Assembly (NCBI RefSeq): GCF_000276665.1
Contig: NW_004955429.1
Coordinates: 6,754,032-6,818,031, forward strand
From: Chinchilla lanigera
Taxonomy: Eukaryota; Chordata; Mammalia; Rodentia; Chinchillidae
Length of the DNA stretch: 64,000 bases
Reading direction: 5' to 3'
Part shown: positions 35,339 to 46,822 of the stretch, in pieces
Layout: each line of letters starts with the position of its first letter
How positions within the stretch are numbered: position 1 is the stretch's first letter
Position numbers and translations under genes: made by a program
Notes under the pieces: generated by a model
Told to the model about the DNA's origin: nothing
Databases searched by the model: none
The model's input: only the letters and a program-made list of their open reading frames with translations

Positions 35339-36620
35339 AGATTCTCCCATATTATGGTATGAGTTAGTCTTTGGTTTCTTTTGGCTGTCAAATGATATTT
35401 CATTGGATGATATACTCTCTGATGTTCTTGAAATAACAAAGTTACCGACATGAAGAACAGATTAGTGGTTGTCACTTGTAGCAGCAGTGGTTTTGAAGGG
35501 TGGGTATGATGTGATTATGAGTCAGAGAAGTTAGCATGAGGATCCTTGTGATGGACAAGTTATGTATCTTAACTGTGTGCTTATCCCACAAATTTACCCA
35601 TGTGATAAAAGTGAGAAGAACTAAACACATACATAAACACATGAATGCATGTAAAATCTGAATAGCAGTGGATTACAACAGTATCATTTTCCTGGCTAAG
35701 ATTCTGCATTCTAATTATGCAAGCAGTTACCACTGAAATCAACTGGATGAAACATACATGAGCTCTGTTTTTATTATTTTCTGTGATAGCATGAGAACCC
35801 ATAATTATCTCAAAATAAAAAGTTAAAAAATACAATTCAAAAAATAAAATGCAAAATTCAAGGTAGTTTCTTTCAGTTGATGTATGCTATTCTAAGGGAT
35901 AGAAAGACAAAAGGCAGATGAAAAATGAATAGAAACTCCCAGACTTCTAGGGTACCATCTGGCATACCAATGTACGCAGAGTGGAGCACCAAAAGAAGAG
36001 GAGAGAGGAAAGGGAGCATAGAGAATATAGGTGGCTTCTGACTTAAGATCATTCTACCTATGATTTTCTTGAAGTTACTATGATATGAAAGCAATATACA
36101 TCTGGTAGAAACTGTGCTTTTGAATTTTCAATTTTGATCTTTTCTCAAGCTAGCAACATTATAGTATGGTAATCGCTCATGATACTGGGCAGTAGCAGTG
36201 GTCTGCAGCTTCCACCTAATTACATGATGATGAAGATAAATAACTAATACTCCACAGTGTACTATACTGCTAAGATATGACATTCAGTAGATTAGATATA
36301 TTAAATGCAATTTTAACTCACAGTATTTTCAGCACAAAATGAGTTTACTGGGATGTGACGCCATTGCAAGTCAAGGAGCATTTGTGTTGGCCAATAATGG
36401 CCAAACTTGCAAAATTTTATGAAAAACACTAATCCCCACATCTAAGAAGCTAAATAACTTCATGCCCCTCAAGGAGGATAAACTCAAACAGATATAGACC
36501 TAGAGAGATCATAAACAAAGGATATAAAAGTAAAGACAGACAATTTTGAATACCAAAGAGAGAATAGACGTATGAAGTACAAGGACTCCTCAATTAGATT
36601 AATGGCTGATTACTTATCAG
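35339..36620. other. Old L1-like and low-copy sequence; no gene seen
   Basis: 35430-35600 (AAGAACAGATTAGTGGTTGTC..ATGTATCTTAACTG) resembles an old L1 3' UTR. The rest is unassigned. Confidence 0.4.
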
Positions 36621-36633
36621 AAACTATGGAGGC

Positions 36634-36780
36634 CAGCCAGGTATGGTGGTGCATGCCTGCAACCCCAGCATTCCAGAGGCTGAGGCAGAAGGAGCACTGT
36701 AGTTCAAGGCCAGCCCAGGCTCTTCAATGGGTTCAAGGACAGCCTGAACTGCATAGTCTCTAAATAAATAAATAAATAAC
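36634..36780 (+). mobile_element. B1 SINE
   Basis: CCAGCCAGGTATGGTGGTGC start, internal duplication, AAATAAATAAAT tail. Confidence 0.92.
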
Positions 36781-36827
36781 TGTCAAGGCCAGTGTCAGTG
36801 GAATGGTACATTCAAAGTGCTAAAAAG

Positions 36828-36914
36828 GGGGCTGGGGATTTAGCTCAGCGGCAAAGTGCCTGCCTGGCAAGCGCAAGGTCGTGAGTTCGGTTCCCGGTAC
36901 CGGAGAAAAACCAA
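36828..36914 (+). mobile_element. ID SINE, near-consensus, running into a gap
   Basis: The best match to the local ID consensus, reading to GGTACCGGAGAAAAACCAA and then N. Confidence 0.95.
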
Positions 36915-37714
36915 NNNNNNNNNNNNNNNNNNNNNNNNNNNNNNNNNNNNNNNNNNNNNNNNNNNNNNNNNNNNNNNNNNNNNNNNNNNNNNNNNNNNNN
37001 NNNNNNNNNNNNNNNNNNNNNNNNNNNNNNNNNNNNNNNNNNNNNNNNNNNNNNNNNNNNNNNNNNNNNNNNNNNNNNNNNNNNNNNNNNNNNNNNNNNN
37101 NNNNNNNNNNNNNNNNNNNNNNNNNNNNNNNNNNNNNNNNNNNNNNNNNNNNNNNNNNNNNNNNNNNNNNNNNNNNNNNNNNNNNNNNNNNNNNNNNNNN
37201 NNNNNNNNNNNNNNNNNNNNNNNNNNNNNNNNNNNNNNNNNNNNNNNNNNNNNNNNNNNNNNNNNNNNNNNNNNNNNNNNNNNNNNNNNNNNNNNNNNNN
37301 NNNNNNNNNNNNNNNNNNNNNNNNNNNNNNNNNNNNNNNNNNNNNNNNNNNNNNNNNNNNNNNNNNNNNNNNNNNNNNNNNNNNNNNNNNNNNNNNNNNN
37401 NNNNNNNNNNNNNNNNNNNNNNNNNNNNNNNNNNNNNNNNNNNNNNNNNNNNNNNNNNNNNNNNNNNNNNNNNNNNNNNNNNNNNNNNNNNNNNNNNNNN
37501 NNNNNNNNNNNNNNNNNNNNNNNNNNNNNNNNNNNNNNNNNNNNNNNNNNNNNNNNNNNNNNNNNNNNNNNNNNNNNNNNNNNNNNNNNNNNNNNNNNNN
37601 NNNNNNNNNNNNNNNNNNNNNNNNNNNNNNNNNNNNNNNNNNNNNNNNNNNNNNNNNNNNNNNNNNNNNNNNNNNNNNNNNNNNNNNNNNNNNNNNNNNN
37701 NNNNNNNNNNNNNN
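36915..37714. other. Assembly gap (800 N)
   Basis: Bounded by an ID A-rich tail on the left and a (GA)n on the right, both hard to assemble. Frames predicted across it are meaningless. Confidence 0.99.

Positions 37715-37766
<52 letters not shown>
37715..37766. repeat. (GA)n microsatellite
   Basis: 26 or more GA units adjoining the gap, so true length is unknown. Confidence 0.97.
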
Positions 37767-37770
<4 letters not shown>

Positions 37771-39130
37771 ACAATATTTAAAGATAGCTAACAAGAAAGT
37801 AATGACACCACTACTTCCTACAGGATCATCTGAGTATATTTCAACCTATGTCTCTATCAAATGTGGGAAAAACAAAGACAGACCAGGGTTGGCAGGTAAT
37901 ATTAATTTGAATGACAGATAAAGAAAAAATAATTTTAGTATAATCATGGTATTCAAAAAATTTATTATTTGTCAGGCATTCAACTTTAAGTGGATGTTCT
38001 ACATTTTTATTTGCTCAATCTGACAATCTAAAATGAAGGTTTTAAATTTAAAAAAAACTTGAGAGAGGGACAAAAAGGATTATCTTTTGTGGTAATAAAA
38101 ATATTCCCATGTGCTAAAATAAAATATTTCTGTGTCAACAAAATGTTCTAAAGTTTGAGACATCATTGCGAAACAACCTTAACTACAAGTATGATCTTAT
38201 ATGGAAAAGACATGTGATTATAAAGCTAATAAAGGATAATATTGTTTGAAAACCAACAACCATAGCTTTTGGATGTAAATGAGTACAGTAATGTTTCTGC
38301 CAAATGCAATTCTGTATTCAGTGAAAGATTTGGTTGAGCTTCAAAATATTTTCTGGGGACATACAAGATTATTATAGCATTTTTATATTCAAATTATCTT
38401 CAAAGTACTCATGTTGAAGACCTGGCTTTGAAACTTGCAGGACAAATCTTGAGAAAAATTAGAATTATTTGTGACATATCCTATTGCAACTAAGGAGAGC
38501 ATAAATATAAACCACATCTCAGCACTGTATTTACTCAATTTGTCAGTGAGAATTGTTATTTGACTGAGGAAATTTTGTACAAAGAATCCATTACAGTGCT
38601 ACATTAGAATCTGACTTGTTTTAAAAAGTCACAAATAATTTAGTACAAACTGGTCCAAAGGAGTCAGTGCTACCTCAGACTTGTTACACAGTTTAATAAT
38701 GCAACGAAGGATTTGCAACAATATTGTATATAGTGCAATTAATTCATCACATCCTTCACTGCAAAGGTTCCACACGGTGAGAAGTGGGATGTGTCATGGA
38801 GAAAAGTCACTTGCTCTGAAATTGTGAGAGTCTCCCATGACTTGAACATGGACAGTTCTCCAGTTTACTTGATTGTTTTGTCTTGGAAATTGACCCATCA
38901 TACGGTAGCTTATTACCAAGAAAAAATTACTTTTCTCTTTTAATGCCACAGTATTGAAAGCTTTAATATGAGCTGAACACTATTTGGAGAAAAGAAAAAG
39001 TAGACCAAGTCCCCACTATTATGGGGCTTGCAGTCCAATGAGTGGCTAAAAATGATGATAATTTTTAAAAAGTGATTTTAATTTCAATTTATTTATATAC
39101 ATAGATTTTTTGTGGGTATTTTGTTGTTTT
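37767..39130. other. Low-copy sequence; no gene seen
   Basis: AT-rich; stops in all frames; no repeat that I recognise over 1.3 kb. Confidence 0.4.
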
Positions 39131-39132
39131 TC

Positions 39133-39247
39133 AGATAGGATCTTGCTATGTTGCCTGAGCTGACCTTGAACTCCTGGGCTCAAGGGATCTTCCTGCCTCA
39201 GCCTACTGAATACCTGGGACCACAGGCATGTGCTACTGCACCTGGCT
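39133..39247 (-). mobile_element. 7SL-derived monomer SINE without B1 duplication (pB1/Alu-monomer-like)
   Basis: + strand CTTGCTATGTTGCCTGAGCT, GAACTCCTGGGCTCAAGGGA, CCTGCCTCAGCC and GACCACAGGCATGTGCTAC. It lacks the 29-base duplication of typical B1 and resembles an early monomer. Confidence 0.7.
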
Positions 39248-39571
39248 AAGTAGTCAGTTTTAATGTGTCTCACAAAGAGACATAAGTCTCAGTGGAAGAA
39301 GTGTACAGTTGGCTCTGCCACCTAGCAGTAGGCTTATTTTTTCAGTTCCATTGAACAATTGTACAAAGGTTTTTGCTAAAATTTAGCTTAGTGGTTTTTT
39401 CTTCCTCCCTGACATTGAGTTAGTTCTTACAAACTAACTGAAAAGTGAGGTTTTAAAAAAAATCTCTAACAAATTTATTTTAGATTCACCTTCTTCGAAA
39501 TGTTTTAAGCAAGTTTTTAAGGGCTCAGATACAAGTTTTGTCAGTGGCATGTATCATTTCTGGGGAAATTT

Positions 39572-40030
39572 TTTCTTTTTAATTTACAAGAGCAAAAGAA
39601 GGACAACATTGCAATAGGGGGATTCACCAAATTACAGACAACGTGGTAGGACATTATCAATGGTTGTTATTTTACCTATTGGTATCTTCAAAATAGTTTC
39701 TCAGGAAAACAAATAGACAAATAATAGTGAATTACAGACAAAAATGGTAGGAGATTATCAATGGATGTTGTACTGTACTTTGGTTTCTTCAAAGTGGTTT
39801 CTAGGGAAAACAAATGGAGCTATACATGAGTGATCAATTAAATAATCATTGACTATTCTCAACAGTTGTGGAAAACACATAGTAATAAACATATATCCAT
39901 TTATGAAATAGCATAGGAACAATCAAAACATTACAGAGTTATGGAAAGATTGGTAGGAAATTATCAATGGCTGCTGCAAAACATGTTGGTATCTTCAAAG
40001 TGGTTTCTCAGGAAAACAAAGATATGCAAG
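39572..40030 (-). repeat. L1 3'-UTR-like sequence with three tandem units
   Basis: A T-rich start is followed by three related units of about 90 bases (about 39627-39715, 39729-39823, 39930-40022). Each has the order ATTACAGA, GGTAGGA, ATTATCAATGG, then GTATCTTCAAA and TTTCTCAGG followed by AAAACAAA. The same block occurs once in the L1 3' ends at 13.3 kb and 35.1 kb, so this is an L1 3' UTR on the - strand with internal tandem duplication. It lies directly beside the gag remnant. Confidence 0.6.
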
Positions 40031-40327
40031 AAAGATCTAACAAGTAGTTACAGCCTAAGGGTTGTGAAAAATAGCGGATTACCTCCTCCTCAATGACTCC
40101 CCTCACTGAGGTGTGACAGCTGGAAGGAAGGCCAGAATTGAAAAGAAGGACCAAAAGAGCAGCACCAGTGTCAGCAATAGGCTGTTTACTTTTTCCTTTA
40201 TAGTCATGATTATGTGGGGCTCCTCCTTGAAGATAACAGTCTGGCCAGAGGGAGAAGGCAGAGTATGCCCCGGGCCCCTTCATTCCTGTTGGACCAGCTG
40301 GGAGGAGAGGTCTGAACTCTGGGGCCT

Positions 40328-40786
40328 TCACTTTACAGTCAGGTATGGCCCAGGAGGCTTCTTAGAGCAGTCCCCCTTGAGGTGGCCCAGCTTTTGACAG
40401 CCGTAGCCGATGAATGTAGTCGACAAGTTCTTCTTGAGGCCCCAAGAATCAGACTTAGAGTCTGTTTCTCTTAGTGCTGCAACAAAGGCAGCTGTTTCTT
40501 CTCGGTCTCTTTGTTTTCTCTCCTTGGCCTCCTCCTCCTCATGGCTATAGAATACTGAGGAGGCAATTCTTACTAACATCTCAAGTGAGCTATCTGGGGC
40601 AAAAGCCATTTTTTGTAGCTTTTTTCTACTATTTGGGGCTGACTGAGTAATAAACTTGTCTGTAAGAATAGTTTGTCCCTCTACTGAACTGGGATCCAGG
40701 GAAGTACGCTTTATCAATGCCTCTTGTCTAAGAAAGCAGAGGGGTGTTCTCTCCAGCCTTCCAGTGCATTGGGATCCCACAACCAC
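40328..40786 (-). pseudogene. Endogenous retrovirus gag remnant (capsid C-terminus to nucleocapsid), class I/gamma-like
   Basis: A 152-codon open stretch on the - strand. From about residue 23 it has the features of a gammaretrovirus-like Gag: a capsid C-terminal segment with LTDKFITQSAPN, then KLQKMAF, a SSVFY block, a highly charged EEEEAKERKQRDREE helix, and a nucleocapsid knuckle region (GCQKLGHLKGDC) followed by KKPPGP. Only three of the four zinc ligands of the CCHC knuckle remain: the first Cys position is Gly. The open stretch ends shortly after the knuckle and no protease or polymerase follows. The first ~22 residues do not look like Gag, so the left boundary of homology is near 40720. 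No flanking LTR pair was found. This is an old inactive fragment, not a functional gene. Confidence 0.85.
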
Positions 40787-40799
40787 TTAGTGTCCTCTC

Positions 40800-41490
40800 C
40801 CCAACTGTCAACACAGGTGGCAGGAACATGTGGATGAAGTCCTCAGCCTGCTAGTCAGTCTCAGCACCATCGAGTGCAAAGTGTCCCAGGCAGGTAACCT
40901 AGACACATACCTTCTCCATGAAGGCCGTTCTTCAGAATCTGAGTATTGGGCACCCATGTAATCCATGAAGTCTCAGTGCAGACCTCTCTGGAGCTCCACT
41001 TGCTCCTCCACCAAAGCCTGCACAGTCAAGGGAAGAATGGCCTCCAGGAGGTCTCCCCAGGCATTGCGCAGTGTCCTCCTGGCTTCCAGCTCCCGAATGG
41101 CTCCCACACCCCCAGTCAGCTTGACCTCCAAGTCATCGGGCGTCGGCACTCCCGTGCTCTCCGAGTGCCTGTTCATCAGCTGGTCCTCTGCTGACTCCGG
41201 ACCTTTCTGGCTCTCAAGGGCAGGGCCAAGAGTGAACCACCATGCGGTATGTTTTCCCAGAGGTTTCTCCACGTCGCGATAGTTCATGCACGTTTCTGGG
41301 AGGGCCTATTGTGTCAGTGCTTCTCTGTGGCATGGCATTTCTTGACTGTGTGGCATCTGCCGGCCCCAGGGCCAGTGCACCTCTCCACACTGCTTCCCAG
41401 GAGCCTGCTGCCTGCCTTTCCCGGCGCCTGCACAGCCAGGTGCACCAGGCCCCGAAGTGCCTGCGCTCCTTCTGGGAAATGTTTTAAAAT
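40800..41490 (-). pseudogene. Unidentified GC-rich coding-like stretch, possibly a decayed retrocopy
   Basis: The sequence is GC-rich and CpG-containing, unlike its surroundings. On the - strand 40973-41287 has 104 open codons of ordinary protein composition (for example [19 protein letters not shown]). After the stop, reading continues in a shifted frame as plausible protein (MGAQYSDSEERP). Above 41287 other frames stay open to about 41495. I do not recognise the protein. It abuts the gag remnant and could be further provirus, a host retrocopy or a repeat. No function is claimed. Confidence 0.35.
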
Positions 41491-41591
41491 GACATAATCA
41501 TGGTAATATTTTCAAGCATCCACTTCTATGGATGGTTCTCTTTGTAATATAAGCTACTTTCTCACTCATTGTTGCATTAAAAAACTGTTGT

Positions 41592-42018
41592 AGCTTATAT
41601 CTAGATGTCTGCCCAAAGCCTCAAGCACTCATTGGTGGGGCTTTGGGGAGTGAATGGATCATTGGTGTGTAACCCTGGGTTAGCCCACTGATTCCTTTAG
41701 CACGGTTCTTGGAGTGGATCCCGGACTTCCTAAAAATAGAAGATTCTCCCCACCCCCACTCACTAGTGTGAGTGACATGGACCAATAGGCCTGTAGCTTG
41801 GGTGGAATAAAAAGGGAAAGAAGAAGGAAGTCTTGCTGCTTCCTGCCTGCCCTGCCATGGACTATTTCCTCTCTGTTGCCTTTCTGCCATGCTACCCTGC
41901 TTCAGAGCCAGCCAACTATGGGCTGCAACCTCTACAAACTGTGAGCTAAAATCCTTTCCTCCTTTAATTTGTGGATGCTGGGTATTTTGTCCCAACAATG
42001 AGAAAACAACTGAAACAA
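41592..42018 (+). mobile_element. MaLR-type solo LTR
   Basis: CTAGATGTCTGCCCAAAGCC start, a GGAATAAAAAGGGAAAG segment, CAAACTGTGAGCTAAAATCC and GTCCCAACAATGAGAAAAC end. Confidence 0.85.
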
Positions 42019-42083
42019 AGACTCTTACAGTAATTTTAAATTTTTAAGAATGTGCTAGCTAGCATTTTACTGACAACCTCTTC

Positions 42084-42085
<2 letters not shown>

Positions 42086-42121
<36 letters not shown>
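42086..42121. repeat. (CA)n microsatellite
   Basis: 18 CA units. Confidence 0.97.
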
Positions 42122-42122
<1 letters not shown>

Positions 42123-42304
42123 GAACAAAAAATTGGGGGCAAGGTAAGGTATTGTTAGAGTGTACCTGCTGAGGGCTGGATCAAGCCAGTGTGTGAATGG
42201 TTGCTTGGCTGAGGCTACTTTATGTGAAAGAATGAGAAGATTTGAAGAGATTCAGGAAGGTATCAAACCCAGGCTATCATGTATTGGAGGGAAAAGTGTA
42301 GCCT

Positions 42305-42385
42305 TTGGGGGCTGTGGACTAGCTCAGTGGTAAAGCATTTATCTAGCATGCATGAGCCCCTGGGCTCTACTCCTAGCCCCAAAAG
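42305..42385 (+). mobile_element. ID SINE, old
   Basis: GGGGGCTGTGGACTAGCTCA..GGGCTCTACTCCTAGCCCC, diverged. Confidence 0.8.
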
Positions 42386-43299
42386 GAAAAATATAATTTA
42401 GCCTTGAGTAATTGGTGGCTGAGTAACAGGCCAAAGGCACACTTGATCCTGTCCATTTACACTAAAACAAATTTTTAGAAAAGTGAATCAGTAACAGATA
42501 CAAACCCCTTACCCCTAAATCTCTTTTTATCACTAAGCTAGCAGAGGACAAGTCACAGACTGTTCTTTTCTATGCTGCTAAACTAATGCTTAAGTCTGAC
42601 CTTTTGCAACTTCTTTTTCTCTTTCTGTTTGCTTTCAATATTTACTTCAACCTGATTTCATCTGGTTAAAAATGTGCCTTAGATGAACACAGAGCAGTAT
42701 CTAGCTCAATTCTGTGGCCCCTGGTCATAACCCTGGTGCAAGAGGCTAATACCAAAGATAATTAATTACCAGGCCCGGAGTGAGCGGTAAACAGAAAGAC
42801 CAAGTAGCAGACTTTGCCAGACCACTATGGTATCTTCATTCCTCTCCAGCCCTAATTTGAAATAGTGGTATCATAATTGATTTATAATGTGGTCTTAACA
42901 GGTACTTAGGAACAGGAAGAGGAGAAAGAAAGAAAGCCAAGAGAAAAAAATGGTTATTTTCCTATACCACAGATATCTTGATTTAAAAACTCTCAGGCTT
43001 CCATTAGTAATATTTTTTTACCAAGTTAAAAGTCAGAAATAACTGGATTTCCTGAAACTTCACACAACAGGCTTTACTCATGTTGGACTAAGTTTTTCTT
43101 ATCATTGTCTCTTCCTGATAATTTACTGTAGTAAGAATTTTATTTACTATTGGTTATTCATGACTCTATTACTTTACCAAGTAAGTTCAGTGATATCAAG
43201 GTCTCCATGGGGATCACTTATAATTTGATATGCTTATCAGTTAGTTTCATTACAGTTATAAAGTTAACAAATGGCAAATCACTAATTAAAGGAAGAGTT

Positions 43300-43380
43300 G
43301 GGCTGGAGACGTAGCTTAATAGGAGAGGATTTGCTTAGTATGATCAAGGTCCGGAGTTCAATCCTCAGTACTGAACAAAT
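43300..43380 (+). mobile_element. ID-related SINE, old
   Basis: GGGCTGGAGACGTAGCTTAA..GGAGTTCAATCCTCAGTACT; A and B boxes still visible. Confidence 0.75.
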
Positions 43381-43508
43381 CCAATGAGCTCAATTTTAGA
43401 AGAAAGTAAAGACATGAGCGCCTGAATTATTCATGTTAAATTAGCAACAACCAAAGTTGAGCTGAAATACATATTTCGTGAACCACTGGTGAAAAGATAC
43501 CCAGTATT

Positions 43509-43649
43509 GCCGGGCGTGGTAGCACATGCCTATAATCCCAGCACTCCAGAGGCTGAGGCAGGAGGATCCTTGGGAGTTCAAGGCCAGCCTGGGCTACAGA
43601 GTGAGCTCAATGCCAGCCTGAACTGCATAGTGAGACCCTGTCTAAAAAA
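43509..43649 (+). mobile_element. B1 SINE, young
   Basis: GCCGGGCGTGGTAGCACATG start, flanked by AAGATACCCAGTATT (43494-43508) and AAGATACTCAGTATT (43650-43664). Confidence 0.97.
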
Positions 43650-43664
43650 AAGATACTCAGTATT

Positions 43665-44766
43665 AAAAGCAATGTAAAAGCCGCCAAAGACAAGACTGGA
43701 GATCAGCAATTCAAAAGTTTGATTCTATTTTTCCTCATCATAAGCAAATTAATGAAAAAAAAAAAGGGAAGTTAAAAGAGGAGATAATTTTCCTTTTAAG
43801 CATCTAAAAGGCAGAGTAAATTGAAGGGTATCTGGTTCTTGGTAACTTGTACATTTTTCCTTATATATAAAGGTGTAGGTTAGAATCAGTATCTCTTCAT
43901 TTTAAACTGTTGAAGTTCCAATAGTAAATTACATTTACACAAGATAATTCCTTTAAAATGTAAAAATGGTTTGCCAAAAAAACCTTTGCCTGTAAAAATA
44001 TTGTTTGCCCCCTGGTGGCAAAACTGTTACTTTTTTAAAACTTTTTACCTTAAAAGATTTAATTATAGAATCTTGGTACTAAAATCCTTTCTGTAAGCAA
44101 AACTAATAGACAGCATTATATATTAGAGGAGGAACAAGATGATAATAGGCCATACGGCTTGGTAAAATGGGCCTGATATAGCAGTCATAGTTGAGGCAGT
44201 ATTTATATTTCCTATATCTTGCCATTTGGAACTAAGTTTTCCACAGTTTACTTGTTTCTATGTCAGTTCTGTTGCTACTTAAGTATTGTAAAGAATACTG
44301 CACCCTGATAGTAAATTTAGTAAGAAGCGTTTATGAGATAAGGAACTTTTCTACATAATCCCCCACCTTAGCTGGGGCCTGTTGAGTGAGGTGAACAACA
44401 ACCTTGTATGCTTTCCCTTAGCCTCCATTTTGGCACCACAAACACTTGACAGGGCTTTACAGCACAATGCCACAACTAAGCTGGTTTTCCTGAGAGAATA
44501 GAAGGCACAGAGGTCTGTTAGAAGATTGCTTTTGCACACTAAGTCAATGTGTTGTATATGAGGAAAAATACAAAAATTCCTGTGTTCTGGCTGAATGGAG
44601 GAGTTTGGTAGGAGAAAATACCTGGTTTGTTGAAAGAAGAAAAACTAAAGTTCAAATTTGAATAACTGATTCAAGTAAGTTATCATAAAACTTTGAAAAA
44701 TTAATGGTAGCCCTGGAACGGTGGAAGATGTTAGAAGAAAGACACTTCAATATGGATTTTTATTGT
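43665..44766. other. Low-copy sequence; no gene seen
   Basis: AT-rich, contains the CTCF-type motif reported separately. Confidence 0.4.
44006..44020 (-). promoter_or_regulatory. CTCF-type motif
   Basis: TGCCCCCTGGTGG fits the 13-base CTCF core (YGCCMYCTRSTGG) at every position, in AT-rich unique sequence about 8 kb upstream of the DNAJC1 promoter. Binding is inferred, not shown. Confidence 0.55.
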
Positions 44767-44777
44767 AATACATTTTA

Positions 44778-44882
44778 TTTTATTTTATTTTACTGTATAT
44801 TTTTTGGTACCAGGAGTTGAACTCATAACCTCACACTTGCCAGATAGGCACTGTGCCACTGAGCTATAATCCCAGCTCCTAC
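44778..44882 (-). mobile_element. ID SINE with TTTTA-type tail
   Basis: GGTACCAGGAGTTGAACTCA..CACTGAGCTATAATCCCAGC on the + strand; flanked by ATACATTTTA at 44768-44777 and 44883-44892. Confidence 0.9.
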
Positions 44883-45227
44883 ATACATTTTAAAGTCTAT
44901 GAAAAGCAGAAAACATCACTGCCTGAAAATATAGATCTACTTTAGAGTAAGATGACAATGACCATTCAGACTTTAGTGACTTAATAGTTGAATGTGAATA
45001 TTTTCTCTTTCTTTTGTTAATTGGGTACGTGCCTTTAACTTAGTATCCACCGTTTAACCTTAAACTGAATTTAATAGGAAAAATCATGAATATTGCATTT
45101 TGTGGAACTGGAACAAAAAGAAAACCAGTTATTATTTTATAAAAACAGTCTTTATAAAATAAATTGATAAGATTTCTTTAAGGAAGCTTTAATGCAAGGT
45201 AGATATATAACAATAACACTTAAACAG

Positions 45228-45425
45228 AAATCACTGTATACCAGTCACTAATTATCTCACTTAACTTCCTAACCAACCTTATGATTCTGGTAATCTAGTA
45301 GTATTATCCTAATTTTAGACATGTGGAAACTGAAACATACAGATCACCCAGCCGGTAAGTAGTAGAGCCAGAAATAAAATTTCATCAACCTGGCTCCAGA
45401 ATCTGTGTTCTTATTCACTGTGAGA
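45228..45425 (+). repeat. MIR SINE
   Basis: TCACTTAACTTCCTAACCAA, ATTTTAGACATGTGGAAACT, GGTAAGTAGTAGAGCCAGAA and CCTGGCTCCAGAATCTGTG are MIR landmarks in order. Confidence 0.88.
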
Positions 45426-46390
45426 TTATTTAAGTAAGTAGTACATTATTCAGAGAAGTAAAAACCATAGTGTCAACATGTTAGAAATATATTATTTATA
45501 ACATAAAGAACATCTGTATTTATTTATGAGGATCTTTAAAACAATTAAAATTCAATACTGCAGTACAAAAGGGATTATTTCCAAGAAGGCACTTCCCTAA
45601 AACAATGTTTTTCTAACCTTTGTCAACTCAATATGAGTTTGTGAATGGTGTTTGGATAAATAAATTACTGAGGGAAGATAATGTTCAATTAAAGAACAAT
45701 GATATCTTAGAACTACAAGTTCATATATTTGAGAAACAGCCATACAGAAACTAATGAGGACATTTTAAGATTTAATGAGAGCCAGAGAGTTCTAAATTAG
45801 AATTAGCCACTAATGGTTATGTTAAAAGAGCTTTGGATTGTAGTTATGACAGGTATTATATTCAATTTTATTTGACATAGTTTAATTTGATCTTACCCCA
45901 AAGTGAGGGTTAGAATGGTTTGTTTAAGCTTCTTTGAGTCCTACTCCTCTATTTAGTTACCAGTGCTCTTTTGCATTTTCCCCTTGGACAGTTGCGGTTA
46001 TTAAAATATTCAGGCTATTTTAATAAGATTAGAACTCCTCCTACCAACCTCTTGTGGGTGACCCACTCATCACCCTTGATTCTCTCTGCTCACATCATTG
46101 CCAATGGCATACCTTCCCAGTGCATCCTAGCCACACACTGTCATAGTCACACGTTGAACCTTATCAGTGTTGGAACCTGAAAAATATGAAATTCACCAAA
46201 AAAAAAGTTTAGCTAAATGTACTCCTAGCTCATGTGCATAACTTCCATGTTGAGAACAATTAGCTGTCCTCATCAAAACCTTCACTTGGGTTCATTCTAT
46301 ATTTATTTAATTCCAATGCTGAATTTGCGTAACTCCTTAAATAACTCAGCTCATTAATTTGCTGCCTTCCTTATTTAATATATTTAAGTG
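45426..46390. other. No gene seen
   Basis: AT-rich; the 69-codon frame at 45971-46180 has no recognisable domain. Confidence 0.4.
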
Positions 46391-46392
46391 CT

Positions 46393-46470
46393 GGGGGGCT
46401 AGGGATTTTGCTCAGTGGTGCGGCACATGCCTGGCAAGCGTGAGGTCCTGAGTTTGATTTCTGTCATACA
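46393..46470 (+). mobile_element. ID SINE
   Basis: GGGGGGCTAGGGATTTTGCT..CCTGAGTTTGATTTCTGTC; the tail is short or lost. Confidence 0.85.
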
Positions 46471-46822
46471 TATATATGCTCATTTAAGTTATTGATTTCC
46501 CTCGACCCACAAATTTCTCTGCAGTTTAACTGTGATGTTGTTAGATTTGTTTTGTTGCATTTATCCTACTTAGGGTTTGCTGAGCTGCTTGTTTTTTATA
46601 ATTTTCTCTTCTTTAAAAACAGCTATAGTGATATATAACTGACATACCACACAATTCACCCAGCTAAAGTGTGCAAACCGATGGTTTTTAGTATATTCAC
46701 AAAGTTATTCAACCACCACCACAGTCTCATCCTTCCATTAGAAATCCTGTACCCATTTGTAATCCGTCTCTAACCTCCTCTACCACAAGCTCTGACTTGC
46801 TTTCTATATTTGCCCATTCTGG

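Noticed and set aside
36820..37794. 300-codon frames
   Set aside because: They run through the 800-base N gap, ID element and (GA)n.
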